64,000 nt of DNA, taken from Butyrivibrio fibrisolvens (GTDB taxonomy: Bacteria > Bacillota > Clostridia > Lachnospirales > Lachnospiraceae). Positions 33,602 to 42,612 of this stretch are shown here, in pieces. The stretch is taken from contig NZ_CP146963.1 of NCBI RefSeq assembly GCF_037113525.1, positions 1,922,001 through 1,986,000 on the forward strand, written 5' to 3'. The notes below the pieces were generated by a model. The model saw only the letters and a list, made by a program, of their open reading frames with translations, was not told where the DNA came from and ran no database searches. The position numbers were made by a program, and so were the translations under genes. Numbering within the stretch: position 1 is the first letter of the stretch; each line of letters begins with the position of its first letter.

Positions 33602-33629
33602 TTGAATTTTCTAATATATGCGTTATTAT
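33602..33629 (+). promoter_or_regulatory. Candidate promoter of the polyamine operon
   Basis: TTGAAT (33602-33607), 16 bases, TATTAT (33624-33629). Element C1 would lie in the leader between this and potA. The rest of 33551-33721 is AT-rich without other clear features. Confidence 0.4.
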
Positions 33630-33721
33630 GTATTCTGATGTATATTTATGCTTCAATATACATCGCTACTTACAAACGAATAAATTCATTGTTTATTGCA
33701 GTTTTACGAACGAATGTAATT

Positions 33722-33885
33722 CAAGATTTCTACCAATAAGATCATAAGCCGATTTTGAAAATGTTTTTGGATTTTCTTGTTGTCTTCGGAGCGAAAGTAC
33801 AGCGTGTCCACGTCAGCGTAGAAGACTACTAGAAAATCCTAAAACATTTTCACATGAGGCGTTGATCTTATTGGTAGAAATCTTG
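33722..33885 (-). repeat. Palindromic element C1, upstream of potA
   Basis: 164 bp with a perfect 23-bp terminal inverted repeat (33722-33744, 33863-33885). Read on the minus strand it carries the family C blocks CTCATGTGAAAA, the apical CGTGGACACGCTGTACT and TTTTCAAAATCGGCTT. Opposite orientation to C2 and C3. Confidence 0.85.
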
Positions 33886-33961
33886 GGCACAACCCCCTTT
33901 TACCTGCAATACCGCATGAATCTATTCGCACAAACCCATGGGAATAGCCGGAGGAGTAAAA

Positions 33962-35035
33962 TTGGCAAAAGAACTTATTAGACTTGAACATGTTTCTAAA
34001 GCATATGACGGAAATATGATTCTTGATGATCTTAATCTTAGCATCCACGAGAATTCATTCGTTACAATTCTTGGACCTTCAGGATGCGGTAAGACTACCA
34101 CACTTCGTATAATTGGCGGTTTTGAATCACCTGATCAGGGCCGCGTTATTTTTGATGGCCAGGATATCACTAATCTTGCGCCCAATAAAAGACAGCTTAA
34201 TACTGTTTTCCAGAAGTATGCTCTTTTTACACATATGGATATAGCACAGAACATAGCTTTTGGACTTAAGATCAAGAATAAAACAGATGCTTACATCAAA
34301 GATAAGATCAAGTATGCTCTTAAACTCGTGAATCTTGAGGGTTTTGAGCATCGTATGCCAGAGTCTTTGTCCGGTGGTCAGCAGCAGAGAGTTGCTATAG
34401 CAAGAGCTATCGTTAATGAGCCTAAGGTTCTTCTTCTGGATGAGCCTCTGGGTGCGCTTGACCTTAAACTTAGGCAGGACATGCAGTACGAGCTTATCAG
34501 ACTTAAGAATGAGCTTGGAATTACCTTTATATATGTAACACATGATCAGGAAGAGGCCCTTACAATGTCTGATCATATTGTAGTTATGAATCAGGGCTAT
34601 ATACAGCAGGAGGGCTCTCCGGAAAAGATCTATAACGAGCCTGAAAATGCCTTTGTTGCTGACTTTATCGGAGACAGCAATATTATTCATGCAACCATGG
34701 TTCAGGATAAACTTGTAAGGATCCTTGGAGCTAACTTTACCTGTGTAGATACTGGATTTGGTGTTAATACACCTGTTGACGTAGTTATAAGACCTGAGGA
34801 CGTTGAGCTTGTGCCAAGAGGAAAAGGAACACTTCCGGGCAAAGTTTCTCACGTGATATTCAAGGGTGTTCATTATGAGATGGAAGTAGAAGCAGGCGGT
34901 TTTGAATGGCTTGTTCACTCAACTCGTATGGCGCAGGTTGGCGACGAAATTGATATCAGCGTAGATCCTTTCAATATTCAGGTTATGAATGTTCCGGCAT
35001 CAGAGGATGAGGAGGCCATAGAAATAGATGTTTAA
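33962..35035 (+). CDS. potA: Spermidine/putrescine ABC transporter ATP-binding protein
   Basis: About 357 residues. ABC ATPase motifs in order: GPSGCGKTTTLRIIGG (Walker A), Q-loop VFQKYALFTHM, signature LSGGQQQRVAIARA, Walker B VLLLDEPLGALD, H-loop YVTHDQEEA; then the TOBE domain of the PotA branch. TTG 33962 is preferred because GGAGGAG ends 5 bases before it; ATG 33938 has no ribosome site. It overlaps potB by 8 bases. Energises polyamine uptake with the next two genes. Confidence 0.92.
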   Translation: MAKELIRLEHVSKAYDGNMILDDLNLSIHENSFVTILGPSGCGKTTTLRIIGGFESPDQGRVIFDGQDITNLAPNKRQLNTVFQKYALFTHMDIAQNIAFGLKIKNKTDAYIKDKIKYALKLVNLEGFEHRMPESLSGGQQQRVAIARAIVNEPKVLLLDEPLGALDLKLRQDMQYELIRLKNELGITFIYVTHDQEEALTMSDHIVVMNQGYIQQEGSPEKIYNEPENAFVADFIGDSNIIHATMVQDKLVRILGANFTCVDTGFGVNTPVDVVIRPEDVELVPRGKGTLPGKVSHVIFKGVHYEMEVEAGGFEWLVHSTRMAQVGDEIDISVDPFNIQVMNVPASEDEEAIEIDV

Positions 35036-35846
35036 TAACAGACAGACATCTCGTCTTCTGGCATCTCCCTACATTGCATGGGCGGTTATCTTTATAGTCG
35101 TTCCTCTTGCGATGATTTTCTTTTACGGCCTAACAGACGAGTCGGGTGCACTTACATTTGCAAATGTAGCAGCGATAGCAAGGCAGGAGAACCTCAAATC
35201 TCTTGGACTTGCTCTTGTTCTTGCGCTTATAAGTACGATCATATGTTTTTTGCTGGCATATCCTCTTGCAATGATACTTGCAAGTAACAAGATAAGCTCT
35301 CAGGGAATCATAACAACCCTTTTCATTCTGCCTATGTGGATGAATTTCCTCTTAAGAACAATGGCGTGGATGACTCTTTTGGAAAATAAGGGTGTTATCA
35401 ACGGAATACTTAGTTTCTTTGGGCTTCCGACTATCAATATCATCAACACTTCAGCAGCTATCGTGATCGGTATGGTTTATAACTTCCTTCCTTTCATGAT
35501 CCTGCCTTTATATAACGCGCTTGCAAGAATTGATGACAGCGTAATCAACGCGGCAAGAGATCTTGGAGCCAATGCTGTTCAGACATTCTTTAAGATCACA
35601 TTGCCTCTTACGATCCCTGGCATTTTGTCAGGAATAACTATGGTATTTATACCTGCTCTTACAACCTTTGCTATAAGTACTATGCTTGGCGGATCCAAGA
35701 TCCTTCTTATAGGTAACGTGATCGAGCAGGAGTTTACTTTAAGCTATGACTGGAACATGGGTGCAGGTCTTTCACTTGTGCTTATGTTGTTTATTATTGT
35801 CAACATGGTAGTAACGATGATGACTGATAAGTCATCAAACAGCTAG
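35028..35846 (+). CDS. potB: Spermidine/putrescine ABC transporter permease
   Basis: 272 residues, six membrane helices. The permease EAA-type loop INAARDLGANAVQTFFKITL and SPYIAWAVIFIVVPLAMI near the N-terminus are typical of PotB. Start overlaps potA by 8 bases, so translation is coupled. Separated from potC-D by 140 bases holding three hairpins. Confidence 0.92.
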   Translation: MFNNRQTSRLLASPYIAWAVIFIVVPLAMIFFYGLTDESGALTFANVAAIARQENLKSLGLALVLALISTIICFLLAYPLAMILASNKISSQGIITTLFILPMWMNFLLRTMAWMTLLENKGVINGILSFFGLPTINIINTSAAIVIGMVYNFLPFMILPLYNALARIDDSVINAARDLGANAVQTFFKITLPLTIPGILSGITMVFIPALTTFAISTMLGGSKILLIGNVIEQEFTLSYDWNMGAGLSLVLMLFIIVNMVVTMMTDKSSNS

Positions 35847-35855
35847 GAGATGCTT

Positions 35856-35955
35856 GTGTGAAAAAATTGTATCGATATGACAATTTTTCACACGGCTATT
35901 TGAGATAAACTCAAATAGCCATGATGGCAGATCCGAATTGGATATTCGGATCGCC
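35856..35955 (+). repeat. Three consecutive hairpins, potB-potCD gap
   Basis: Stem 1 GTGTGAAAAA/TTTTTCACAC (35856-35893), stem 2 GGCTATTTGAG/CTCAAATAGCC (35894-35920) and stem 3 GATCCGAAT/ATTCGGATC (35930-35952). None has a terminator T run. They fill the intercistronic gap and probably modulate expression or mRNA stability of the fused permease/binding protein. Confidence 0.8.
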
Positions 35956-35988
35956 AGACTCGCACAAGTGCTCGTCATGAGGAATTAT

Positions 35989-37869
35989 ATGAGAAAAACA
36001 ATTGAAAAAGTATACATGGGCATTATCCTTGTTTTTATGTATCTGCCCATTGTTACAATGATAATCCTTTCTTTTAACTCAAGTAAATCAAGAGCAAAGT
36101 GGGGCGGCTTTACCTTTGACTGGTACATAAACCTTGCTTCGGATTCTGAGATCATCAATGCTTTTGCCAATACGCTTATCATCGCACTTATATCAACAGT
36201 AGTAGCAACTATCATAGGTACAGCTACCTGCGTTGCAATGATGGGTCTTCATAAAAAGTCTAGATCAGTGATCATGGGTATCACCAATATTCCTATGATC
36301 AATGCGGATATCGTTACAGGTATATCGCTGATGCTCCTGTTTAGATTCCTCCACTTTAACGCAGGATTTATAACAGTTCTCATTGCCCACATAACATTCA
36401 ACATCCCATATGTAATGCTGAGCGTTATGCCTCGAATGAAGACTATCAATCCAAGCGTTTATGAAGCAGCTCTTGACCTAGGAGCGGAGCCTTTCTTTGC
36501 GTTCAGAAAGACTGTACTTCCTGATCTTATGCCAGCAGTTATATCAGGTGCCATGATGGCTTTTACCATGTCACTTGATGACTTTATCATTACTTACTTT
36601 ACTAAGGGTTCAGGTTTCGATACTCTTTCAACCAAGATCTATAGCGAGGTCAAAAGAGGTATTCAGCCTGAGATCTACGCTCTGTCAGCTATCATATTCA
36701 TAATCGTTATCGTGCTTATGGTTGGATCAAGACAGCTTAAGGCCAGAAACTCAGCGGCTTCTTCCAAGAAGGAAATATCCTATGAGAAAAGAAAGGGTCT
36801 TAGTAAAAAAACAATCCTGCTTCTTGCAGCTGCCTGTGGCGTGATCGTAGTTATAGGTCTTACTTTTGGTGGTGTATTCAAGACAGAAGACAATCAGGTA
36901 TATGTATATAACTGGGGCGAATATATCGATCCTGAAGTTATTACTATGTTTGAAGAAGAGACCGGAATCAAGGTTATCTATGATGAGTTTGAATCAAATG
37001 AGATCATGTACGCCAAGATCGCATCAGATAACTCTGCTTATGACGTAATATGCCCGTCAGATTATATGATTTCAAGAATGATCCAGGAAGGAATGCTTCA
37101 GGAACTTGACTGGAATTCTCTTCCATATGCTTCAGAAAATATTGATCCAAACTATCTTGAATCTGCAGCATCTTTTGACGAAGGGAATAAATACGCAGTA
37201 CCTAACTTCTGCGGAACTGTAGGTATTCTCTACAACAAGACTCTTGTTGACGAGCCTGTTACAAGCTGGGATATTCTATGGGATGAGAAATATGCAGGAC
37301 AGATCCTTATGCAGGATTCTGTAAGAGATGCATTCATGGTAGCTCTTGCTAAAGAGGGCTATTCAATAAATTCAACTGATAAGGCGCAGCTTGAAGAGGC
37401 TGCAGCAGATCTTATCGCACAAAAGCCTTTGGTTCAGGCATATGTTATCGATCAGGTAAGAGATAAGATGATAGGCGGAGAGGCAGCTCTTGGCGTCATC
37501 TACTCCGGTGAAGCTCTTTATACTCAGAGAGAAAATACAGATCTTGAGTATGTGATTCCGGATGAGGGCTCAAATGTATGGCTTGATGGATGGTGCATAA
37601 CAAGAGATGCTAAGCATACAGAGAATGCGCTTAAGTGGATCAACTTTATGTGCAGGGAAGATATTGCACTTATGAATTTCGAATACGTAACTTATACGAC
37701 TCCTAACCTTAAGGCGCAGGAGCTGATAGAAGATGAGACTATCAGGAATTCAACGGTGGCATTCCCGACAGAAGATACGCTGTCAAGGTGCGAAGTCTAC
37801 ACCTACCTTGGCCAGGACGCAGATGCCCTCTACAACGAGCTTTGGAAGAAGATCAAAGCGGCGGATTGA
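35989..37869 (+). CDS. potC-potD: Polyamine ABC transporter PotC-PotD fusion (permease plus substrate-binding domain)
   Basis: About 626 residues. Residues ~1-260 are a PotC permease with six helices and the loop YEAALDLGAEPFFAFRKTVL. A further hydrophobic segment (TILLLAAACGVIVVIGLTFG, ~268-290) then anchors a complete PotD-type binding domain (~300-626) beginning VYVYNWGEYIDPEVI, with VPNFCGTVGILYNK and WLDGWCITRDA. In most bacteria PotD is a separate protein. ATGAGG at 35977 acts as ribosome site for ATG 35989; the frame is open further upstream through the hairpins. Last gene of the operon. Confidence 0.92.
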   Translation: MRKTIEKVYMGIILVFMYLPIVTMIILSFNSSKSRAKWGGFTFDWYINLASDSEIINAFANTLIIALISTVVATIIGTATCVAMMGLHKKSRSVIMGITNIPMINADIVTGISLMLLFRFLHFNAGFITVLIAHITFNIPYVMLSVMPRMKTINPSVYEAALDLGAEPFFAFRKTVLPDLMPAVISGAMMAFTMSLDDFIITYFTKGSGFDTLSTKIYSEVKRGIQPEIYALSAIIFIIVIVLMVGSRQLKARNSAASSKKEISYEKRKGLSKKTILLLAAACGVIVVIGLTFGGVFKTEDNQVYVYNWGEYIDPEVITMFEEETGIKVIYDEFESNEIMYAKIASDNSAYDVICPSDYMISRMIQEGMLQELDWNSLPYASENIDPNYLESAASFDEGNKYAVPNFCGTVGILYNKTLVDEPVTSWDILWDEKYAGQILMQDSVRDAFMVALAKEGYSINSTDKAQLEEAAADLIAQKPLVQAYVIDQVRDKMIGGEAALGVIYSGEALYTQRENTDLEYVIPDEGSNVWLDGWCITRDAKHTENALKWINFMCREDIALMNFEYVTYTTPNLKAQELIEDETIRNSTVAFPTEDTLSRCEVYTYLGQDADALYNELWKKIKAAD

Positions 37870-37884
37870 TTGGAGGCTGTGCCG

Positions 37885-38051
37885 CCAGGGCTTTGACAAA
37901 TTAAATAATCAGTCTCATGTGAAAAAAATCCTGTTTTTTCTAAGTGTCTTATCCGCTTACGTGGACATGCTATACTGCAGCTCCTAAGACACTAAGAAAA
38001 AACGGGATTTTTTTCAAAATCGACAGATTATTTAATTTGTCAAAGCCCTGG
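37885..38051 (+). repeat. Palindromic element C2, after the polyamine operon
   Basis: 167 bp with a perfect 26-bp terminal inverted repeat (37885-37910, 38026-38051). Contains CTCATGTGAAAA, the stem TCTAAGTGTCTTA/TAAGACACTAAGA, the tip CGTGGACATGCTATACT and TTTTCAAAATCGAC. It lies between the convergent potCD and tmcAL genes and could also stop transcription. Confidence 0.87.
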
Positions 38052-38148
38052 ATGGTAAGTTTTCGTAATCTGATATGCGCGGTGCAGATATCTTTGGTTG
38101 ATAGTTGCACTTTTTCCTTCGCTGTCATGCGGAATGGGGGGTGGAGAG

Positions 38149-39408
38149 TTATAAGATTACGACTGGCTTTTGATATTCGTTTTTAGCTTCGGGCATGAGT
38201 AGGTGGTAGATGTCGGAGGCGAGGACGTCTTGGGCCAGGAGTGACTTTTGAAGTTCGTCTTCAAGCCTGAAGGAGTCGGACATTCGGCTGATCACGGGGG
38301 CAGCGGCGCTTTCCTTGATCTGGGCTAGGAGAGCCGATGAATCCTTCTTGAAGCCGAGGAGTCTTATATAGGTGGGATAGTTATTTTCTTTTAGCATATC
38401 CATTGTTTCTTGTGTGATTCCAAGGAGTATGTGTAGGAGGCTTCGTTGGATTCGGGTGTAGGTCAGGTCTTTGGATTTGAGTAATTGTGCAAAATCAGAT
38501 ATTGTTGTGAATTTAGGTAGGTTCTTTATTATCTTGTCGGATAGGTCTCGGTGAATGTCTGCATAGGAAATAAATCCGTTATCTCTTTCTGATAGGAGTT
38601 TGTAGTGGAGATAATCGGAGTAGTTATCTAAGCGGTTATATTTATTTTGGCTTAGTAAGAGGTCCAGGATGTCTGCGGGGATGTTTTGTTCTAAAGACGC
38701 TTTTACAGAACTGTTTAATTCATTGTTTGTATTTTGGGTTGTATCTTTTTTTGTTCTTTCCATGCCGGATTCTAATACTTTTCGTATAGAACTTGCGCTG
38801 GAGAAGTTATCGGCCAGTTCTTCTTCGTTGTAATCGGAGCCTTCTCGTTTTATGGTGAGAGGGGTAATCTTGCTACCTGATGCCATTAGGGCGCGGCAAT
38901 ATTCGATCCCGAGTATGTTATTGGAACCTATAAGGGTGGTGCTGTTACCTATTGTGATGAGCTTTTTTAGGGCAGCGTCTCTGGCACTTGCGAAGTTGAG
39001 GCCTCTTTTTAGGCCTTTTTGAAGCTCTTTTTTATATTCATCAGGTTCATCATTCAGGATAGAAGCGATCTTTTGGATTTCTTCTATATCTCCGTTTTCT
39101 GTTCCAAAGAGGATATGATCCACGCATCCAAGTGAATTAAGAAGTGACACAGCTCCTGATGCGAAATATTCGGCACTTGCAGTAGCATACTGGACTGGGA
39201 GTTCGAATACAGCATCTGCTCCTGCCATAAGCGCCATCCTGGTCCTGACTTCCTTGGATACGATAGAAGGGACGCCGCGCTGGGTGTAGTCGCCGCTCAT
39301 GACTAGTACGACATAGTCTGCGCTGAATTTTTGCCTTGCCATATCCAGTAGATATTTGTGCCCGCTGTGGAGCGGATTAAGTTCACATACGATTCCGATT
39401 GTCTTCAA
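38149..39408 (-). CDS. tmcAL: tRNA(Met) cytidine acetate ligase
   Basis: About 419 residues. Nucleotidyltransferase-fold enzyme (formerly YlbM) that makes N4-acetylcytidine at the elongator tRNA-Met wobble base using acetate and ATP. Motifs: GIVCELNPLHSGHKYLL (HxGH-type), VMSGDYTQRGVP, VFELPVQYATASAEYFASGA and ILGIEYCRAL. CAGGAGA sits 5 bases before a TTG at 39408, a better start than ATG 39426. A hydrophilic insert (~230-245, TKKDTTQNTNNELNSS) is low complexity. Acetate is a main product of the pta-ackA genes upstream on the other strand. Confidence 0.88.
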   Translation of the reverse strand: MKTIGIVCELNPLHSGHKYLLDMARQKFSADYVVLVMSGDYTQRGVPSIVSKEVRTRMALMAGADAVFELPVQYATASAEYFASGAVSLLNSLGCVDHILFGTENGDIEEIQKIASILNDEPDEYKKELQKGLKRGLNFASARDAALKKLITIGNSTTLIGSNNILGIEYCRALMASGSKITPLTIKREGSDYNEEELADNFSSASSIRKVLESGMERTKKDTTQNTNNELNSSVKASLEQNIPADILDLLLSQNKYNRLDNYSDYLHYKLLSERDNGFISYADIHRDLSDKIIKNLPKFTTISDFAQLLKSKDLTYTRIQRSLLHILLGITQETMDMLKENNYPTYIRLLGFKKDSSALLAQIKESAAAPVISRMSDSFRLEDELQKSLLAQDVLASDIYHLLMPEAKNEYQKPVVIL

Positions 39409-39592
39409 AGTATCTCCTGTGTTCAAATGATTTATAATTTTTACGACTCCTTTTGTCTGTTTTAGAAAAGGAGCTTTAGTGATAGTAAACGTCTTTATAA
39501 ATAGCTTTATAATTCTGTTTGGGAAATAGTACTAAAAATCTTATAAAATCTTTGTTAAAAAATTATCTTTCATGTTAAAAAAATATCTTTTC

Positions 39593-39620
39593 TTGAACTA
39601 AAATTAATCTCTGTTATTAT
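39593..39620 (+). promoter_or_regulatory. Candidate promoter of pta-ackA
   Basis: TTGAAC (39593-39598), 16 bases, TATTAT (39615-39620). That leaves a leader of about 210 bases before pta, which is AT-rich and has no recognised riboswitch. The 39409-39592 part holds only AT-rich DNA and the start region of tmcAL. Confidence 0.4.
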
Positions 39621-39836
39621 TGTATTGGTAGCTTTTGTGTAACTGCTTACATTGTTATGGATTCACGCAAAACGGGAAATCGTTTTCATCGGTTTGAAAA
39701 TAATGATTTCCTATTAAGATGTTTTTTATTATTCCCGATAGTAAATATATGTGGCATGATCTATGAAAATTGAGGCAGAGATACAAGAACTCTACAACCA
39801 ATAATTGTATATTAATATACCACAAAGGAGAGTGAC

Positions 39837-40841
39837 ATGTCTTATATCGACAAAATCAAGGCTAAAGCAAAAGCCAACAAAAAAACTATTATTCTTCCCG
39901 AGACAGAGGATACAAGAACACTTCGTGCTGCGGAAGATATTCTCTTACATGGATATGCAGATATAATCCTTCTTGGCAATAAAGATACTGTATTAGAACT
40001 TGCTAAGTCTGTACGTGCAGATGTTACAGATGCAATTATCGTAGATCCCGACACAGATGACAGAACAGAAGAGCTTGTTAATATGTTCTATGAGCTTCGT
40101 AAATCCAAGGGTATGACTCCTGAGAAGGCTAGAGAGACACTTCTTTCAAGCAGAACATACTATGGTGTTATGATGGTTAAGGCTGGATACGCTGACGGGC
40201 TTGTATCCGGTGCATGCCATTCTACAGCTGATACACTTCGTCCTGCACTTCAGATTCTTAAGACAGCGCCTGGCGTTAAGATGGTATCAGGTTTCTTCAT
40301 CGTTGATGTTCCTCACTGTGAGTATGGTGAGAACGGAACATTCCTTTTTGCAGATTCAGGTCTTAACCAGGATCCTACATCAGAGGAGCTTGCAGTTATC
40401 GCTGATTCTTCTGCAAAGTCTTTCAGACAGCTCGTTGAGGCTGAACCTAAGGTTGCATTCCTTTCACATTCAACAAAGGGTTCTGCTAAGCATGCACTTG
40501 TAGATAAGGTAGTTAATGCTGTAGAGATCGCTCACAGAGATTATCCTGATCTTGTATGTGATGGCGAACTTCAGCTTGATGCAGCTCTTGTTCCTGAAGT
40601 TGCAGCTTCCAAGGCTCCGGGATCACCTGTTGCAGGACAGGCTAATGTACTTATTTTCCCTAACCTTGATGGTGGTAACATTGGATACAAGCTCGTTCAG
40701 AGACTTGCTAAGGCTGATGCTTACGGCCCTATGCTTCAGGGTATCGCTCGTCCTGTCAACGATCTTTCACGTGGATGCAGCTGGGAAGATATCGTAGGTG
40801 TTGTTGCTCTTACAGCAGTACAGGCACAGGATGCAGAATAA
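39837..40841 (+). CDS. pta: Phosphate acetyltransferase
   Basis: Converts acetyl-CoA and phosphate to acetyl phosphate, the first step of acetate formation. 334 residues, the short Pta form. Typical segments: TIILPETEDTRTLRAAEDIL, MMVKAGYADGLVSGACHSTA, FADSGLNQDPTSEELAVIA and GSPVAGQANVLIFPNLDGGN. AAAGGAGAGTGAC precedes ATG. Followed after 13 bases by ackA. Confidence 0.95.
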   Translation: MSYIDKIKAKAKANKKTIILPETEDTRTLRAAEDILLHGYADIILLGNKDTVLELAKSVRADVTDAIIVDPDTDDRTEELVNMFYELRKSKGMTPEKARETLLSSRTYYGVMMVKAGYADGLVSGACHSTADTLRPALQILKTAPGVKMVSGFFIVDVPHCEYGENGTFLFADSGLNQDPTSEELAVIADSSAKSFRQLVEAEPKVAFLSHSTKGSAKHALVDKVVNAVEIAHRDYPDLVCDGELQLDAALVPEVAASKAPGSPVAGQANVLIFPNLDGGNIGYKLVQRLAKADAYGPMLQGIARPVNDLSRGCSWEDIVGVVALTAVQAQDAE

Positions 40842-40854
40842 GGAGGCGTTGAAA

Positions 40855-42045
40855 ATGAAAGTTCTTGTTATAAATTGCGGTAGTTCATCACTTAAGTTTC
40901 AGCTTATCGACGCAGAGACAGAACAGCTACTTTTCAAAGGCCTTTGCGAAAGAATTGGTATAGATGGAAGCCAGATTTCCTATACAGCTACAGGTAAGGA
41001 TAAGGTTACAAAAGTAACTCCTATGCCTGAGCATAAGACAGCTGTAAGCCTTGTACTTGAGGCTCTTACAGAAAGTGGCGTTGTTAAGTCTCTTGACGAG
41101 ATCGATGCTGTAGGACACAGAATCGTTCATGGCGGTGAGAACTTCACTAAGTCAGTTGTTATTAATGAAGATGTTGTTAAGGCTATCGAAGAGGTTTCAG
41201 ATCTTGCACCTCTTCACAATCCTGCTAATGTTATCGGTATCAGAGCTTGTCAGGATCTTATGCCCGGCACACCTATGGTTGCAGTATTCGATACAGCTTT
41301 CCATCAGACAATGCCTGAGGAAGCTTATCTCTACGGCCTTGCTTATGATATTTATAAGAAGTACAAGATCCGTCGTTATGGATTCCACGGCACATCCCAT
41401 TCTTATGTAAGTAAGAAGGTTGCTGAGATCGAAGGAAAGCCATACGACTCACTTAAGACTATTGTCTGCCATCTTGGTAACGGTGCATCTGTATCAGCTG
41501 TCAAGAACGGCAAGTGCGTAGATACATCAATGGGACTTACTCCTCTTGAAGGCCTTATCATGGGCACAAGAAGTGGTTCTATCGATCCTTCTGTAATTGA
41601 TACTCTTGAGAAAAAGATGAATCTTAATACAGCAGGTGTTATGAATGTCCTCAACAAAGAGTCCGGTGTATACGGTCTTTCTGAGAACATAAGCTCAGAT
41701 TTCCGTGACCTTGAGGATGCTTATATCGAGGGCAATAAGGACGCTATCAGAGCAGTAGATTGCTTCTGTTATCAGGTTCTTAAATACATCGGAGCTTATA
41801 CAGCTGCCATGAACGGTGTAGACTGCATTGCTTTCACAGCAGGTGTTGGTGAGAACTCAGGCTTCGTTAGAAAGCTTATCATCGATCGTCTTGGATTCCT
41901 TGGAGTTAAGTGCAACGACGAGGCTAACAAGGTTAGAGGCGAAGAGAAGCTTGTTTCTACAGAAGATAGCAAGGTTAGAGTTTATGTAGTTCCTACTAAT
42001 GAAGAGCTTGCTATTGCAAGAGATACATATGAGCTTTTAAAATAA
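40855..42045 (+). CDS. ackA: Acetate kinase
   Basis: Turns acetyl phosphate and ADP into acetate and ATP. 396 residues. VLVINCGSSSLKFQLID at the N-terminus, HRIVHGGENF, VFDTAFHQTMPEEAYLY, HLGNGASVSAVKNGKCVDTS and FTAGVGENSGFVR are all diagnostic. AGGAGGCG 10 bases upstream fixes ATG 40855; the longer frame from 40798 lies within pta. Operon with pta. Confidence 0.96.
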   Translation: MKVLVINCGSSSLKFQLIDAETEQLLFKGLCERIGIDGSQISYTATGKDKVTKVTPMPEHKTAVSLVLEALTESGVVKSLDEIDAVGHRIVHGGENFTKSVVINEDVVKAIEEVSDLAPLHNPANVIGIRACQDLMPGTPMVAVFDTAFHQTMPEEAYLYGLAYDIYKKYKIRRYGFHGTSHSYVSKKVAEIEGKPYDSLKTIVCHLGNGASVSAVKNGKCVDTSMGLTPLEGLIMGTRSGSIDPSVIDTLEKKMNLNTAGVMNVLNKESGVYGLSENISSDFRDLEDAYIEGNKDAIRAVDCFCYQVLKYIGAYTAAMNGVDCIAFTAGVGENSGFVRKLIIDRLGFLGVKCNDEANKVRGEEKLVSTEDSKVRVYVVPTNEELAIARDTYELLK

Positions 42046-42116
42046 GTTCATTTGTCGCCCATATGCATGATTTTGGCGCTCTATAAGAGCAAAAAAGTCA
42101 CGAAAATATTTAGGTA

Positions 42117-42145
42117 TTGACAAAACGGTACCATATGGGTATAAT
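42117..42145 (+). promoter_or_regulatory. Strong sigma-A promoter for the rpmF cluster
   Basis: Consensus TTGACA (42117-42122), 17-base spacer, consensus TATAAT (42140-42145). It leaves a ~120-base leader before rpmF, with a possible hairpin ATTACCGGC/GGCTGGTAAT (about 42212-42243) just ahead of the ribosome site. Confidence 0.88.
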
Positions 42146-42274
42146 CATTAAGCGTGTGACAAAGTCGAGGTTGTTCTTGACTAGGTTACATGAATTAAGA
42201 GAGTAATATTATTACCGGCTCAGCTTGGCTTACGGCTGGTAATCGAATACGACCAGCGTAAGGAGGTGTTACGA

Positions 42275-42457
42275 ATGTCTATCTGCCCTAAGAATAAGTC
42301 TTCAAAAGGTCATCGCGATCAGAGAAGAGCAAATTGGAAGATGAGCGCACCGACTCTTGTAAAGTGCAGCCACTGCGGAGCTCTTATGCAGCCTCACCAG
42401 GTTTGCAAGGCTTGCGGTTACTATGAGAACAAGAGCGTTGTAGCTGTTAACGACTAA
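42275..42457 (+). CDS. rpmF: Ribosomal protein L32
   Basis: 60 residues, large-subunit protein. Zinc-binding form with CSHCG and CKACG spaced as in L32. N-terminal CPKNKSSKGHRDQRRANWKM is the usual basic arm. AAGGAGGTG lies 7-8 bases before ATG 42275. The DUF177 (yceD) gene that usually precedes rpmF in Firmicutes is absent here. A hairpin terminator follows. Confidence 0.93.
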   Translation: MSICPKNKSSKGHRDQRRANWKMSAPTLVKCSHCGALMQPHQVCKACGYYENKSVVAVND

Positions 42458-42476
42458 TTAAAAACGGTTGATCATT

Positions 42477-42511
42477 AAGGCTTTCCGATTTATCGGGAAG
42501 CCTTGATTTTT
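42477..42511 (+). terminator. Terminator/attenuator between rpmF and plsX
   Basis: AAGGCTTTCCGAT/ATCGGGAAGCCTT stem (one G:T) with a two-base apical gap, then GATTTTTG. Confidence 0.7.
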
Positions 42512-42612
42512 GCCCTTTTGTCGAGTAAACTTGTAATAGTGCACTTAAAAAGAAATGCTATATTCTCGGGTATTTCATTGGGAATATGTGCTATATAAAA
42601 TGGAGGAGCTAA

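Noticed and set aside
34127..34918. 263-codon minus-strand ORF opposite potA
   Set aside because: Shadow of the ABC ATPase gene; composition typical of antisense translation.
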